DNA from: Variovorax sp. ZS18.2.2
GTDB lineage: Bacteria > Pseudomonadota > Gammaproteobacteria > Burkholderiales > Burkholderiaceae_C
Assembly: GCF_024701975.1 (NCBI RefSeq)
Contig: NZ_JANLNM010000003.1
Coordinates: 124,001 to 188,000 of the forward strand
Length of the DNA: 64,000 bases
Direction of reading: 5' to 3'
The notes beneath the pieces were generated by a model that saw only the letters and a list, made by a program, of their open reading frames with translations, did not search any database and had not been told where the DNA came from. The translations under genes were made by a program, and so were the position numbers. Position 1 is the stretch's first letter; each line of letters begins with the position of its first letter. Positions 1-7,073 of the stretch are shown here, piece by piece.

Positions 1-1163
1 AGGCCCGAAGCATAGGCTGCAAATGCGCGATCCCGGCCGATGTCTACATGGGACGCCATGACCTGCAGATCACGCCAATGACGCTGAATCGGATTCGCCC
101 TGGATGCGCCGGAGGCCCCCAGTTGTCGAATCAATCGCCCCACCGCTTGCAAGCAGAGCTGCGCCAGGTACGCCCGATCACGCTTGACGATGGCCAGCTC
201 CCAAGGCTCGATCGCCCGCCGTGCAACGCCTGCCCCATGCAGCCTGGCGCACAGCGCTTCATACAAGCGGGCGGCGCAGGCAAGCTCCGCGGCGCTCTCG
301 GCCAACCGATCGCCGGCTGCGGCGCTCCGGAGATTCGGGGACTGCAGGCGCGCGGCGCCGATGTATTCGTTCAATGCGCCCTCGGCGGCACCGAGGATCG
401 GCCCAACGATCCAACTCGTGCAGTAGGGCAGGAGTGGCACGTGGCAGAGGTAGGCGTCCGCATTGACCTTCGCGCCGGCCGGATCGGCAGCGAAGCATTC
501 CGCTTTGGAAACGGTCCATTTTTCGACCACGAACACGTCGTCGAAGCGGATGTCGTTCGATCCCGTTGCCAGCATGCCAACGGCATCCCAGGTGTCCACG
601 ATCTGTGCGTGCGACGCGGGGACGACCACCTTGAGGACCGTCGGCAAACCGTCATCGCCGCCTCCGCACGGGCCCGCCACGATGATCCAGTTGGCATGGT
701 CGATTGCCGACGCGAATCGCCAGGTGCCGTTCAAACGAACGCCGCCCGGCACCCGTGCAATGGTCCCAGTGGTGGGGGCAGATGCCGTTGCGACCAGCTG
801 GTGCGGACCGTCTGCAAATACCTCGGTCTGGCATTCCAGGGAAAGCCGGCCCATCGTTGCGATGTGTCCGCCCACAAGACTGATCGCCCATCCGGTAGAA
901 GCGCATGCACGGGCGGCAATGCGCGAGGCTTCCACGATGCTCGGCCATCCCAGCTCGAGCCCGCCGAATTTTCTTGGCGCAAGGATTCGAAGCAGCCCGG
1001 CTGCGTGCAATTGCGCGATCGCTTCCCGGGACAAGCATCGCGCCGCCTCGCTTGCTGCGGCGTGCTCCCTCCAGACGGGCACAAGCGCCTCGGCGCGCTG
1101 GCACAAGGCCCGGTGCTCGGCGCCGTAGTCCGCAGCGCCAGGAATCGACTCCGCCTCAGGCAA
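1..1163 (-). CDS. acyl-CoA dehydrogenase-like flavoprotein (class D monooxygenase type), 3' end outside window
   Basis: About 387 codons are visible before the frame leaves the window at its left edge. The N-terminal helical domain carries LHAAGLLRILAPRKFGG, followed by ASTGWAISLVGGH, and the middle domain has VDTWDAVGMLATGSNDIRFD. This layout is typical of acyl-CoA dehydrogenase-fold flavoproteins, including flavin-dependent N- or C-hydroxylases. There is no ATG near the N-terminus. I chose the TTG at 1163, which overlaps the stop of the upstream methyltransferase by 8 bp; another in-frame TTG lies at 1187. It is the last visible gene of a five-gene minus-strand operon, so an oxidation or hydroxylation step in that pathway is inferred. 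The substrate is unknown, and a true dehydrogenase cannot be excluded. Confidence 0.8.
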   Translation of the reverse strand, partial: MPEAESIPGAADYGAEHRALCQRAEALVPVWREHAAASEAARCLSREAIAQLHAAGLLRILAPRKFGGLELGWPSIVEASRIAARACASTGWAISLVGGHIATMGRLSLECQTEVFADGPHQLVATASAPTTGTIARVPGGVRLNGTWRFASAIDHANWIIVAGPCGGGDDGLPTVLKVVVPASHAQIVDTWDAVGMLATGSNDIRFDDVFVVEKWTVSKAECFAADPAGAKVNADAYLCHVPLLPYCTSWIVGPILGAAEGALNEYIGAARLQSPNLRSAAAGDRLAESAAELACAARLYEALCARLHGAGVARRAIEPWELAIVKRDRAYLAQLCLQAVGRLIRQLGASGASRANPIQRHWRDLQVMASHVDIGRDRAFAAYASG

Positions 1164-2142
1164 GCTTGCGGGGAAGATCGGCTTCAAAACAAAACTCCGC
1201 TGGAATGGCAGGAAGGCCCAGGATGGAAACAAACCGCGCGATCCGGTCTGCATCGTTCGACGCAACGAACTCGTAGAAATTCGTGCTGTTCCACAACAGA
1301 TAGACGTGCGCGAACTGCGATCGGATGGCCCGCAGCAACACGTCGAACTCCACCTGCCCGTTGTGCATCTGGGTGAGCATCTGATTGCGCTTCCATGCCA
1401 CCTCCTCGGGCGTGAAGTAGTGAAGCTTGTGCAGATCGTCTTTCGCCCGTTCGCGAAGTTCGTAGACCGCCTGATCCGGATGATTCAGCTTCTCCAGAAA
1501 GAAGATCAGCCCATCCGGCTTCAGAAGCTTCGACACATGCCCGATCTGCTGTTCACGGTCCTGCCCGTAGAACTGGAATGCCGCGGTCTCGTAGATGAAA
1601 TCGAATCCCTCGCGAAATTCGGGAAACGAAGTTTCTTCGCGCAGAACGCCCGCATCGATTCGCAAGAACGACTGGGGACAGAATTGCGATCTCTCGGGGT
1701 CGGCGAACCGATCGAAATGCTGCTGATTGGCCTGGTTGGGCGAACTCGTCAGCGTCTTGATCTTTCCTTGCGAGTAGGTCGCCAACGCGCGTCCGTTCGT
1801 GCCGTCGAAGGCGTCGACTTCGTAGAAGCCGAACACCCTCTTCGGGGCGTCGTGCGACGACTGCACGAGCCTCTCGAGCGCGACGCCCACGCGGCTCATT
1901 TCCTCGAGGATGCAAGGCACGCTGGCAAGAAAGTGCGTAAAGAGAGGTCCTGCCCGCTCGACCACGAGGTCGTGGTACTTCAAGACCTCGGAATCGGCAA
2001 TTCGATCGGGTATGCGCGTTCGGACCGATTGGCGCGGCACCTGGGTTTTTCCGGTCGCCAGGTCATCGAAGTAACCGGCCATGCGCACCATCGCCGATTC
2101 GTTCAGGTACTCGTCGGCCCCGAAGGGCGTTGTCGTTTTCAT
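1156..2142 (-). CDS. class I SAM-dependent methyltransferase-like protein
   Basis: This 328-residue protein has a motif-I-like glycine-rich loop (FYEVDAFDGTNGRALA, about residues 110-125) and a post-motif region with KPDGLIFFLEKL, as in class I methyltransferases. A longer frame exists upstream, but the ATG at 2142 overlaps the ligase stop as ATGA, which points to translational coupling and fixes the start. It sits between the AMP ligase and the flavoprotein gene, so it probably methylates the product or an intermediate of this operon. The methyl acceptor cannot be told from sequence. The SAM motif is not the classical GxGxG, so the family call rests on the overall pattern. Confidence 0.72.
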   Translation of the reverse strand: MKTTTPFGADEYLNESAMVRMAGYFDDLATGKTQVPRQSVRTRIPDRIADSEVLKYHDLVVERAGPLFTHFLASVPCILEEMSRVGVALERLVQSSHDAPKRVFGFYEVDAFDGTNGRALATYSQGKIKTLTSSPNQANQQHFDRFADPERSQFCPQSFLRIDAGVLREETSFPEFREGFDFIYETAAFQFYGQDREQQIGHVSKLLKPDGLIFFLEKLNHPDQAVYELRERAKDDLHKLHYFTPEEVAWKRNQMLTQMHNGQVEFDVLLRAIRSQFAHVYLLWNSTNFYEFVASNDADRIARFVSILGLPAIPAEFCFEADLPRKLA

Positions 2143-3713
2143 ATCTTCTTCGCTCCCAAAATACCACTCGCACACAGATGTTCCGCCATCTCTCGCCTGG
2201 AGGCCTTTCCGCCAAAAGTGCGTGGCAGGACCTCCATGAACAAGAAAAGCTCCGGGATTTCTCGCTGCTTCAGGTTGCTTGCGCAATGCGCTTTCAGTTC
2301 CTCTTCGGAGACATTGCATCCGATGCGCAGCACGAGGCACGCACACAGAAAGCCCGACGGGTCGTTGCCACGAACCGGAAGCACCATCGCTTCGGAAACT
2401 GCGGGATGACACAGCAGTTCGCGCTCGACATCGCGCGGGTTGAGCATCACGCCGTCCCTGAAGAGCATGTCGTCCTTGCGGCCAACGAAATACAGATAGC
2501 CGTCCTCGTCCATCCGAAACAGGTCACCGGTCAGGAACAGGCTTCTTCCATCCACGAAGTTGCGCTTCAACACCTTCGCCGTCAATTCCGGCTGGTTCCA
2601 GTAGCCCTGCATGACAAGGTCGCCCATCACGCCGAGCTCTCCGATCCGATGGCTCGCCTCGATGACAGCGCCCTCTTGATCGAAGAGAAGCGTTTGCACA
2701 CCGGGAATCGCTTTTCCAACCGAGCCGGGACGCCGTTCGAGTTGCTCCGGGGCGAGGTACGCGATCCGCTTGCACTCGGTCATTCCGTAGTTCGAGAAGA
2801 TCCGGACTTCGGGATAGGTTTCGCGAATCCTTTCGATATGCCGGACCGGCAGCACATCGCCACTGCTGGAGATGTATCGCAGCGCGGGCAGCGGTGGCAG
2901 CACCTCGGCCTCGAGCATGTGAAGGAGCGCAGGTGGAAAGACCTGCAATGCCGTGATCTCTTCGTCGCGAAGAATGGCCCCGACCTCCTCGCTCCGTGCG
3001 GGCAACACGCTTTTCACGACAGCCGTTGCGCCCAGCAACAGCGGCATCGTGACGTTGTAGAAGCCGTAGTCCGAACTCAGTCCGGCAGTGAAACTCAACA
3101 CCCTGTCTGCACGATGGGTGCCCAGGTAGCCGGTGACCGAATGAAATGCGGCCGTCATGTTGCGGTGACTGACCAGGACGCCTTTCGGCTTTCCCGTCGA
3201 CCCCGACGAATAGAAGATCGCAGCCGGTCGATCCAGCCCTTGCGGCCGCGCCGCATCGACGTAATCGGTGCACCGTGAACGAGCTTGGGGATCGGCCGAT
3301 CTCCACGCCTCCAACAATGCTCCCGCCCCTCCGTGAAACCATCGCCGGACGGCCGTTTGCCTCGACAGCGCAGATGTGTCGACGCTGCGATCCGTGACCA
3401 GCACGGTCGCACCGCAGTCGGCCACGAGGTCGATGAACTGCCCCTCTTCGCACAGGTGGCTGATCGTCGCAAGAATGCAGCCCTCCCGCATGACAGCGAA
3501 AGCCGATGCGACGGCCGCCGGGGAAATTGCACAGCTCAGGCCGACACGATCGCCGGGCAATACGCCCGCGTGCTTCAGCATGCGGGACACCTGCAGCTCG
3601 GTGCGCGCCAGCTCCGCGAAGGTGGCGGTTATTCCGTCAACTTCGATCGCAGTCTTGCCGGGATCGAGAAGCGCCGCCGCCTCGAACAATTCATGGAAGA
3701 AGCCCACCATCAT
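2139..3713 (-). CDS. free-standing AMP-dependent acyl/amino acid ligase (ANL superfamily)
   Basis: This 524-residue protein has the full set of adenylate-forming core motifs: the P-loop YSSGSTGKPKG at about 169-179, NYGMTE at 308-313, TGD at 395-397, GRKDD at 411-415, and the catalytic lysine K503 in GGKASR. A hinge and C-terminal lid are present but no carrier-protein domain follows, so it is a stand-alone ligase rather than an NRPS module. D215 in LSSDYGFYN falls about where amino-acid-activating A domains carry the Asp that holds the amino group; that hints at an amino acid substrate but is only inference. The ATG at 3713 overlaps the MFS stop (ATGATGGTG). The substrate is unknown. Confidence 0.88.
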   Translation of the reverse strand: MMVGFFHELFEAAALLDPGKTAIEVDGITATFAELARTELQVSRMLKHAGVLPGDRVGLSCAISPAAVASAFAVMREGCILATISHLCEEGQFIDLVADCGATVLVTDRSVDTSALSRQTAVRRWFHGGAGALLEAWRSADPQARSRCTDYVDAARPQGLDRPAAIFYSSGSTGKPKGVLVSHRNMTAAFHSVTGYLGTHRADRVLSFTAGLSSDYGFYNVTMPLLLGATAVVKSVLPARSEEVGAILRDEEITALQVFPPALLHMLEAEVLPPLPALRYISSSGDVLPVRHIERIRETYPEVRIFSNYGMTECKRIAYLAPEQLERRPGSVGKAIPGVQTLLFDQEGAVIEASHRIGELGVMGDLVMQGYWNQPELTAKVLKRNFVDGRSLFLTGDLFRMDEDGYLYFVGRKDDMLFRDGVMLNPRDVERELLCHPAVSEAMVLPVRGNDPSGFLCACLVLRIGCNVSEEELKAHCASNLKQREIPELFLFMEVLPRTFGGKASRREMAEHLCASGILGAKKI

Positions 3714-4948
3714 TCGGCGCGCTCGGCCATTGCGGGTCGGCCGCCGGCCAGCACCGAGAGGCAACCCAGCAACGCCATGCCCAAGGTGAGGACGAGGATG
3801 ACCCTGCCCGCGGTCCATTCGGTCGCGAAGGCGCCGATGGCCAGGCCGGCCAGGGGCTGCGTCAGGTTGTTGAGCAGCGTCATCACGCCCGTCGTCTTTC
3901 CATAGTCCGCCGTGGGAATCACGCGCTGGCGACTGCTGCGCAGGTAGATGTTGAACATCTTGTCGAAGCCGATCACCAGCAGGTATCCCGCCGCGTATCC
4001 CCAGGCGCCGGGACTGAGCGCCGTCAGGAGCCCGCCCACCACCATCAACGAGAACCCGGCAAGGCCCAGCCTCTGCACGGGGATGGAAATGTGGGCAATG
4101 CCCATGAGAACGAGCACCGTGACGATGGCGCCGGCGGTCTGCAGCGCACCGTAGTACCCGGCCGTTTGTGCGTGAACACCCGTGACGAGTGCCGCCGACG
4201 ATGCAAGCGTGACGCCCACCACCAGGTTGACGCCCGCCGCCTGGATGACGAGCCTTCGCAGGCCGGGCAGGCCGATCACGTGGGCGAGTGCCGTCTTCAT
4301 GGCGGCGACCATGTTGCCCTGCGCCGTTTCGCGCGGCCTCAACCGGACCCTGGTGGTGCGCCGCCAATAGGTCATGGCGCCATCGGCGAGCACGAAGATG
4401 ATGGCGGTGATCCCCACGGCAGCCTGCCAATGGACCTGCATCAGCAGAACCGCGGCAACCACCGGTCCCAGAACCGCCCCCAGTTGATCGGCGGTCTGGG
4501 AATACGCCAGCACTTTCTCGAACCTGTGCTTCTTGAAGACCTGCGGCAATATCACTTCGCGCGCCATCGCGCCCTGGGTGGTCAGCACCCCGCAAAGGGC
4601 AGAGACGGCGATCAACCAGCCCACGCCGCCGAAGACCGAAGCGCAGATGGCGCCCGAGGCGCAGATGACGGCACGCAAGACCTGACTCCACCGCATCAGG
4701 CGCACCGGGGAAATGCGATCGCACAGGGCCCCGCAGATCGGGAATGATAGAAAGCGGGGGAACGCCTCCACCGCAAACGCCAGCCCCGACCACCCGACAT
4801 CCTGCGTGGTCTGGAACACCACGAGCGGCACCAGGAACAGCAGCACCTGGTCGGCAATCTTCGACAGGAACAGCGACGCGAGGAAGGCCAGGAAGTTGGC
4901 CCGCGGCGAGCTCGATTCCGCCGGTTCAGTAGGCGGAGCCATCTGCAT
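3710..4948 (-). CDS. MFS transporter, probable exporter of the operon product
   Basis: This 412-residue hydrophobic protein has 10-12 predicted membrane segments. The cytoplasmic loop after the second segment reads [15 protein letters not shown], a variant of the MFS motif A (GxLaDRxGxkxxl). The N-terminus is short and hydrophilic, followed by [21 protein letters not shown]. The start at 4948 overlaps the end of the cupin gene by 23 bp, and the stop overlaps the ligase start by 4 bp, so it is part of the same transcript. Drug- or metabolite-efflux MFS proteins are common in biosynthetic operons, so export of the product is the likely role. Confidence 0.85.
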   Translation of the reverse strand: MQMAPPTEPAESSSPRANFLAFLASLFLSKIADQVLLFLVPLVVFQTTQDVGWSGLAFAVEAFPRFLSFPICGALCDRISPVRLMRWSQVLRAVICASGAICASVFGGVGWLIAVSALCGVLTTQGAMAREVILPQVFKKHRFEKVLAYSQTADQLGAVLGPVVAAVLLMQVHWQAAVGITAIIFVLADGAMTYWRRTTRVRLRPRETAQGNMVAAMKTALAHVIGLPGLRRLVIQAAGVNLVVGVTLASSAALVTGVHAQTAGYYGALQTAGAIVTVLVLMGIAHISIPVQRLGLAGFSLMVVGGLLTALSPGAWGYAAGYLLVIGFDKMFNIYLRSSRQRVIPTADYGKTTGVMTLLNNLTQPLAGLAIGAFATEWTAGRVILVLTLGMALLGCLSVLAGGRPAMAERAE

Positions 4949-5324
4949 TCTTCAGGTCATGGCGCTCGTGCCCCTTGAGGGGTGGATTGAAGATGCTCAG
5001 CAGCACCAGGTCTTTCGATCCGCCGCGCAGAAAGTGCCTGTCGTGCTTGTTCAACACGTAGAGATCACCGGGGCGGATCGCATGGACATTGCCATCCATG
5101 TCCTGGACTTCGCCTTCACCGGCAATGCAGTAGCACGCTTCCAGGTGATTGCGGTATTGGAGCAATGACTCCGTTCCGGCTCGGACCACCGTGTGGCATA
5201 CGGTGAACCCCATCTCGTCTTTTTCTGTCAGCAGCCGATGGCTCGTTCCACTACCCCATTCCACCAGCAGACCCGACTTCTCCACATCGCGAAGATTTCG
5301 TACGAACACTTTTGCTCCCTGCAA
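4926..5324 (-). CDS. ectoine synthase-like cupin (EctC family), orphan
   Basis: This 132-residue cupin matches the L-ectoine synthase family along its length: [37 protein letters not shown] and [13 protein letters not shown] are hallmark segments. The residues that correspond to the known EctC iron ligands are all present (E62, Y89, H97), as is a tryptophan near the N-terminus (W23). EctC closes the ring of N-gamma-acetyl-diaminobutyrate to form ectoine. No ectA or ectB is nearby; instead it is the first gene of an operon with an AMP ligase, a methyltransferase, a flavoprotein and an MFS protein. It therefore probably cyclises a different amide. Family membership is secure; the substrate is not. 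Confidence 0.9.
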   Translation of the reverse strand: MQGAKVFVRNLRDVEKSGLLVEWGSGTSHRLLTEKDEMGFTVCHTVVRAGTESLLQYRNHLEACYCIAGEGEVQDMDGNVHAIRPGDLYVLNKHDRHFLRGGSKDLVLLSIFNPPLKGHERHDLKNADGSAY

Positions 5325-5848
5325 ATTGTTTGCGATCGTTCTTGCTCATCGCAGCGAGACTTCTCGCGATGGCGCATGAATTCTCCGAGTAACGATTGCA
5401 AAGTTCGATACTTTTCCAGTCGGCGATTGATGCACAGATGACCGAACGGCGGCCGACGACAAAGGAGCACATGCTGTCTTGCGTCGAATTGAAAGCCGGT
5501 TGAAAGGTTGCGGCGCGGCACGAGGCGAAATCGCAACAGCGAGGCGATAACGACCCTGCTGGCATTGCAGGACAAGCGCTAAAAGGTTGACGCTCATTGT
5601 GACGCGGTGCAACAATCCTGCATCTTTACTTCGGAGCCCCGTGCGTGGACAGTGCCAGTTGGATCAGTGACAAGAAGACGCGTGCCTCGGCAGGCGTGAC
5701 ACATCCGGCCCTCTAGCGCAGGCTCTCTCGCGCTGTGGCCGCCGTGCACGCAGCGTGACCCGTTCGCCATTCAGGCCAGCGGTTCTCCCCTTCCGAAATC
5801 CGTCGTTCTCCGTCACTGACTTATTCAGTCAGCTTGCGTGTCCGTGCG
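5325..5848. promoter_or_regulatory. divergent intergenic region between the ectC-like operon and the mgtA operon
   Basis: About 520 bp hold no convincing gene; the short frames here lack a ribosome binding site and family features. The left part (about 5325-5600) is richer in A/T than the flanks and must carry the promoter of the minus-strand ectC-like operon. The right part must carry the promoter of the mgtA operon. A perfect inverted repeat CTGAC-N7-GTCAG lies at 5816-5832 and could be an operator. No promoter boxes are assigned. Confidence 0.5.
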
Positions 5849-5876
5849 CGAGGCCCTTCACTGCGAAGGAGCCTTG
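5849..5876 (+). promoter_or_regulatory. hairpin masking the Shine-Dalgarno of the 5879 ORF
   Basis: The arm 5849-5859 pairs with 5865-5876 (core GGCCCTTC against GAAGGAGCC), with a 5-nt loop, one bulged A at 5870 and one G-T pair. The right arm contains GAAGGAG, the ribosome binding site of the ORF that starts at 5879. The fold would block translation unless it is opened. The pairing is read directly from the sequence; a regulatory role is inferred from its repetition at 6236-6277. Confidence 0.55.
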
Positions 5877-5878
5877 TC

Positions 5879-6085
5879 ATGCGTCAAATTCAAACTCGTC
5901 AGCAGCAGCAACAGCAGCCGATGCAGGAACCCGTTCGCCCGTCGGCGCACGTGCCCGCGCACGCAGCGACGGCGCAGGACGTCGAGAACGAAACGCTCGA
6001 CCGGGCCGCCGCGCTCTGGACCACGCGGCGCATCCGCAGCTTCTTCCTGCTGCTCGAGCAACCGCCCCGCACAGTGCAGCGCTGA
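5879..6085 (+). CDS. small Gln-rich protein upstream of mgtA, unknown function
   Basis: This 68-residue ORF starts at the ATG at 5879, 7 nt after GAAGGAG. The N-terminus is glutamine-rich (RQQQQQQPMQ), the middle is Ala/Pro-rich, and the C-terminal third (LDRAAALWTTRRIRSFFLLLEQPPR) could form an amphipathic helix. No known family is recognised. It is the first reading frame of the plus-strand block that leads to mgtA, and its ribosome binding site is inside a hairpin. It may be a small regulatory protein or a regulatory uORF. Coding is supported by the RBS and by being in series with the next genes, but not by homology. Confidence 0.55.
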   Translation: MRQIQTRQQQQQQPMQEPVRPSAHVPAHAATAQDVENETLDRAAALWTTRRIRSFFLLLEQPPRTVQR

Positions 6086-6130
6086 CGCACTCGCACACCG
6101 GACCGCACCGCAGACCGCAAGGAGGCCACC

Positions 6131-6226
6131 ATGGACCCCGCCCCTCTCTGGCGCCGTAGCGCGCCCCATCCATCGATGCCCACCACAACGCAGCGCGCCA
6201 TGCTGCGGAGGATGCCTGCCGGCTGA
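6131..6226 (+). CDS. proline-rich 31-aa leader peptide, MgtL-like in kind
   Basis: This short ORF (M-D-P-A-P-L-W-R-R-S at its start, six prolines in 31 residues) has one of the strongest Shine-Dalgarno sequences in the window, AAGGAGG at 6119-6125, and nothing nearby that would mask it. It ends 9 nt before a long hairpin that hides the ribosome binding site of the next gene. The enterobacterial mgtA leader peptide MgtL also opens with an acidic residue and prolines, which destabilise ribosomes at low Mg2+. The placement in an mgtA operon makes a Mg2+-sensing leader plausible. No sequence homology beyond this composition is claimed. Confidence 0.55.
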   Translation: MDPAPLWRRSAPHPSMPTTTQRAMLRRMPAG

Positions 6227-6235
6227 TTGAAGCGG

Positions 6236-6277
6236 GAGGTTCTTCCTTCGCGGGCGCCGCACCCGAAGGAGAACCTC
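6236..6277 (+). promoter_or_regulatory. 14-bp hairpin masking the Shine-Dalgarno of the 6281 gene
   Basis: The arm 6236-6250 (GAGGTTCTTCCTTCG) pairs with 6264-6277 (CGAAGGAGAACCTC) over 14 bp with a single bulged T at 6243 and a 13-nt loop. The right arm contains the GAAGGAG that serves the ATG at 6281. The left arm begins 9 nt after the stop of the 31-aa leader, so a ribosome paused at the end of the leader would cover it and free the binding site. There is no T-run, so it is not an intrinsic terminator. The fold is seen in the sequence; the switch model is inferred. Confidence 0.65.
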
Positions 6278-6280
6278 ACC

Positions 6281-7039
6281 ATGACCCGCGAACGCCTGCG
6301 GCGTGTCGTGCGGCGAACGGCCACGGCCGCCCGCCTCACCACACCCCGCCACTACCCTCACCGTCCTTTGCCTCGCCTGTGGGCGGCATACCTCTGCGGC
6401 CTCGCGGCAACGCAGACGCATGCCGCCGGTGGACACCATTCGGTGGACGACGCCGCGATCCTCGATGCGGGCCAATGCCAGGTCGAGACCTGGACCGACC
6501 GGCACGCGAACAACGCGCAAGGGCTGATCCACATCGGCCCGACCTGCCGCGTCGGCGCGGTCGAGCTCGGGCTGAACCTCGAGCGCGAACGCGGCGGCGA
6601 AGGCCGCACCGTACGCGCCGGTCCGCAGATCAAGTGGGCCTTTGCGATCAACGACAGCCTGAGCGCCGGCGTGCTCGCCACGGCCGCCTGGCAAGGCGAC
6701 ACGCGCGCCACCGCATTGCGTTTCGCCAGCAGCAGCGTCGTGATTCCCGTGACCTGGCAGATCGACGACAGCTGGCGCGCGCACATCAACCTGGGTCGCG
6801 ACTTCCATCGCGCGCAACCCAGCACCAGCCATTCGGGCGCGGCCATCGAATGGAGCGCCCTGCCCTCCGTCTCGTTCGTCGCCGAGCGCTTTCGCGAAGG
6901 CGGCGGCAACGCATGGCGCACCGGTGTGCGCTGGACGCCGGTGCAGGCGCTGAGCGTCGACCTGAGCCGTGCACGCGGCCTGCGCGCCGACGCCCCCGCG
7001 TGGTGGACGCTGGGCCTCACCTGGGCCTTCGCTCGCTGA
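6281..7039 (+). CDS. secreted/outer-membrane protein of unknown function in the mgtA operon
   Basis: This 252-residue protein starts at the ATG at 6281, just after the masked GAAGGAG. The N-terminus is strongly basic, followed by a hydrophobic stretch LWAAYLCGLAATQTHA that looks like an extended signal sequence ending near residue 45. The mature part is made of alternating polar/hydrophobic strands (for example VRAGPQIKWAFAINDSLSAGV and WRTGVRWTPVQALSVDLS) and ends in WWTLGLTWAFAR, with an aromatic C-terminal strand that suits a small outer-membrane beta-barrel. It lies 34 bp before mgtA. No named family is recognised; a role in Mg2+ entry or envelope adaptation is only suggested by the context. 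Confidence 0.7.
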   Translation: MTRERLRRVVRRTATAARLTTPRHYPHRPLPRLWAAYLCGLAATQTHAAGGHHSVDDAAILDAGQCQVETWTDRHANNAQGLIHIGPTCRVGAVELGLNLERERGGEGRTVRAGPQIKWAFAINDSLSAGVLATAAWQGDTRATALRFASSSVVIPVTWQIDDSWRAHINLGRDFHRAQPSTSHSGAAIEWSALPSVSFVAERFREGGGNAWRTGVRWTPVQALSVDLSRARGLRADAPAWWTLGLTWAFAR

Positions 7040-7073
7040 CCCCCATCGCTTCCTTCATCAAGGAGAAAACAAA

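Noticed and set aside
48..1376. 442-codon plus-strand frame at the left edge
   Set aside because: Opposite a minus-strand frame with a clear acyl-CoA-dehydrogenase pattern that continues off the edge.
3714..4793. Longer N-terminus for the AMP ligase (884 codons)
   Set aside because: The extra part overlaps the MFS gene out of phase and has no family match; the ligase begins at the coupled ATG at 3713.
5816..5832. CTGAC-N7-GTCAG as a PhoP box of the mgtA operon
   Set aside because: A PhoP box is a direct repeat, whereas this is an inverted repeat. It is kept only as an unassigned repeat in the intergenic region.
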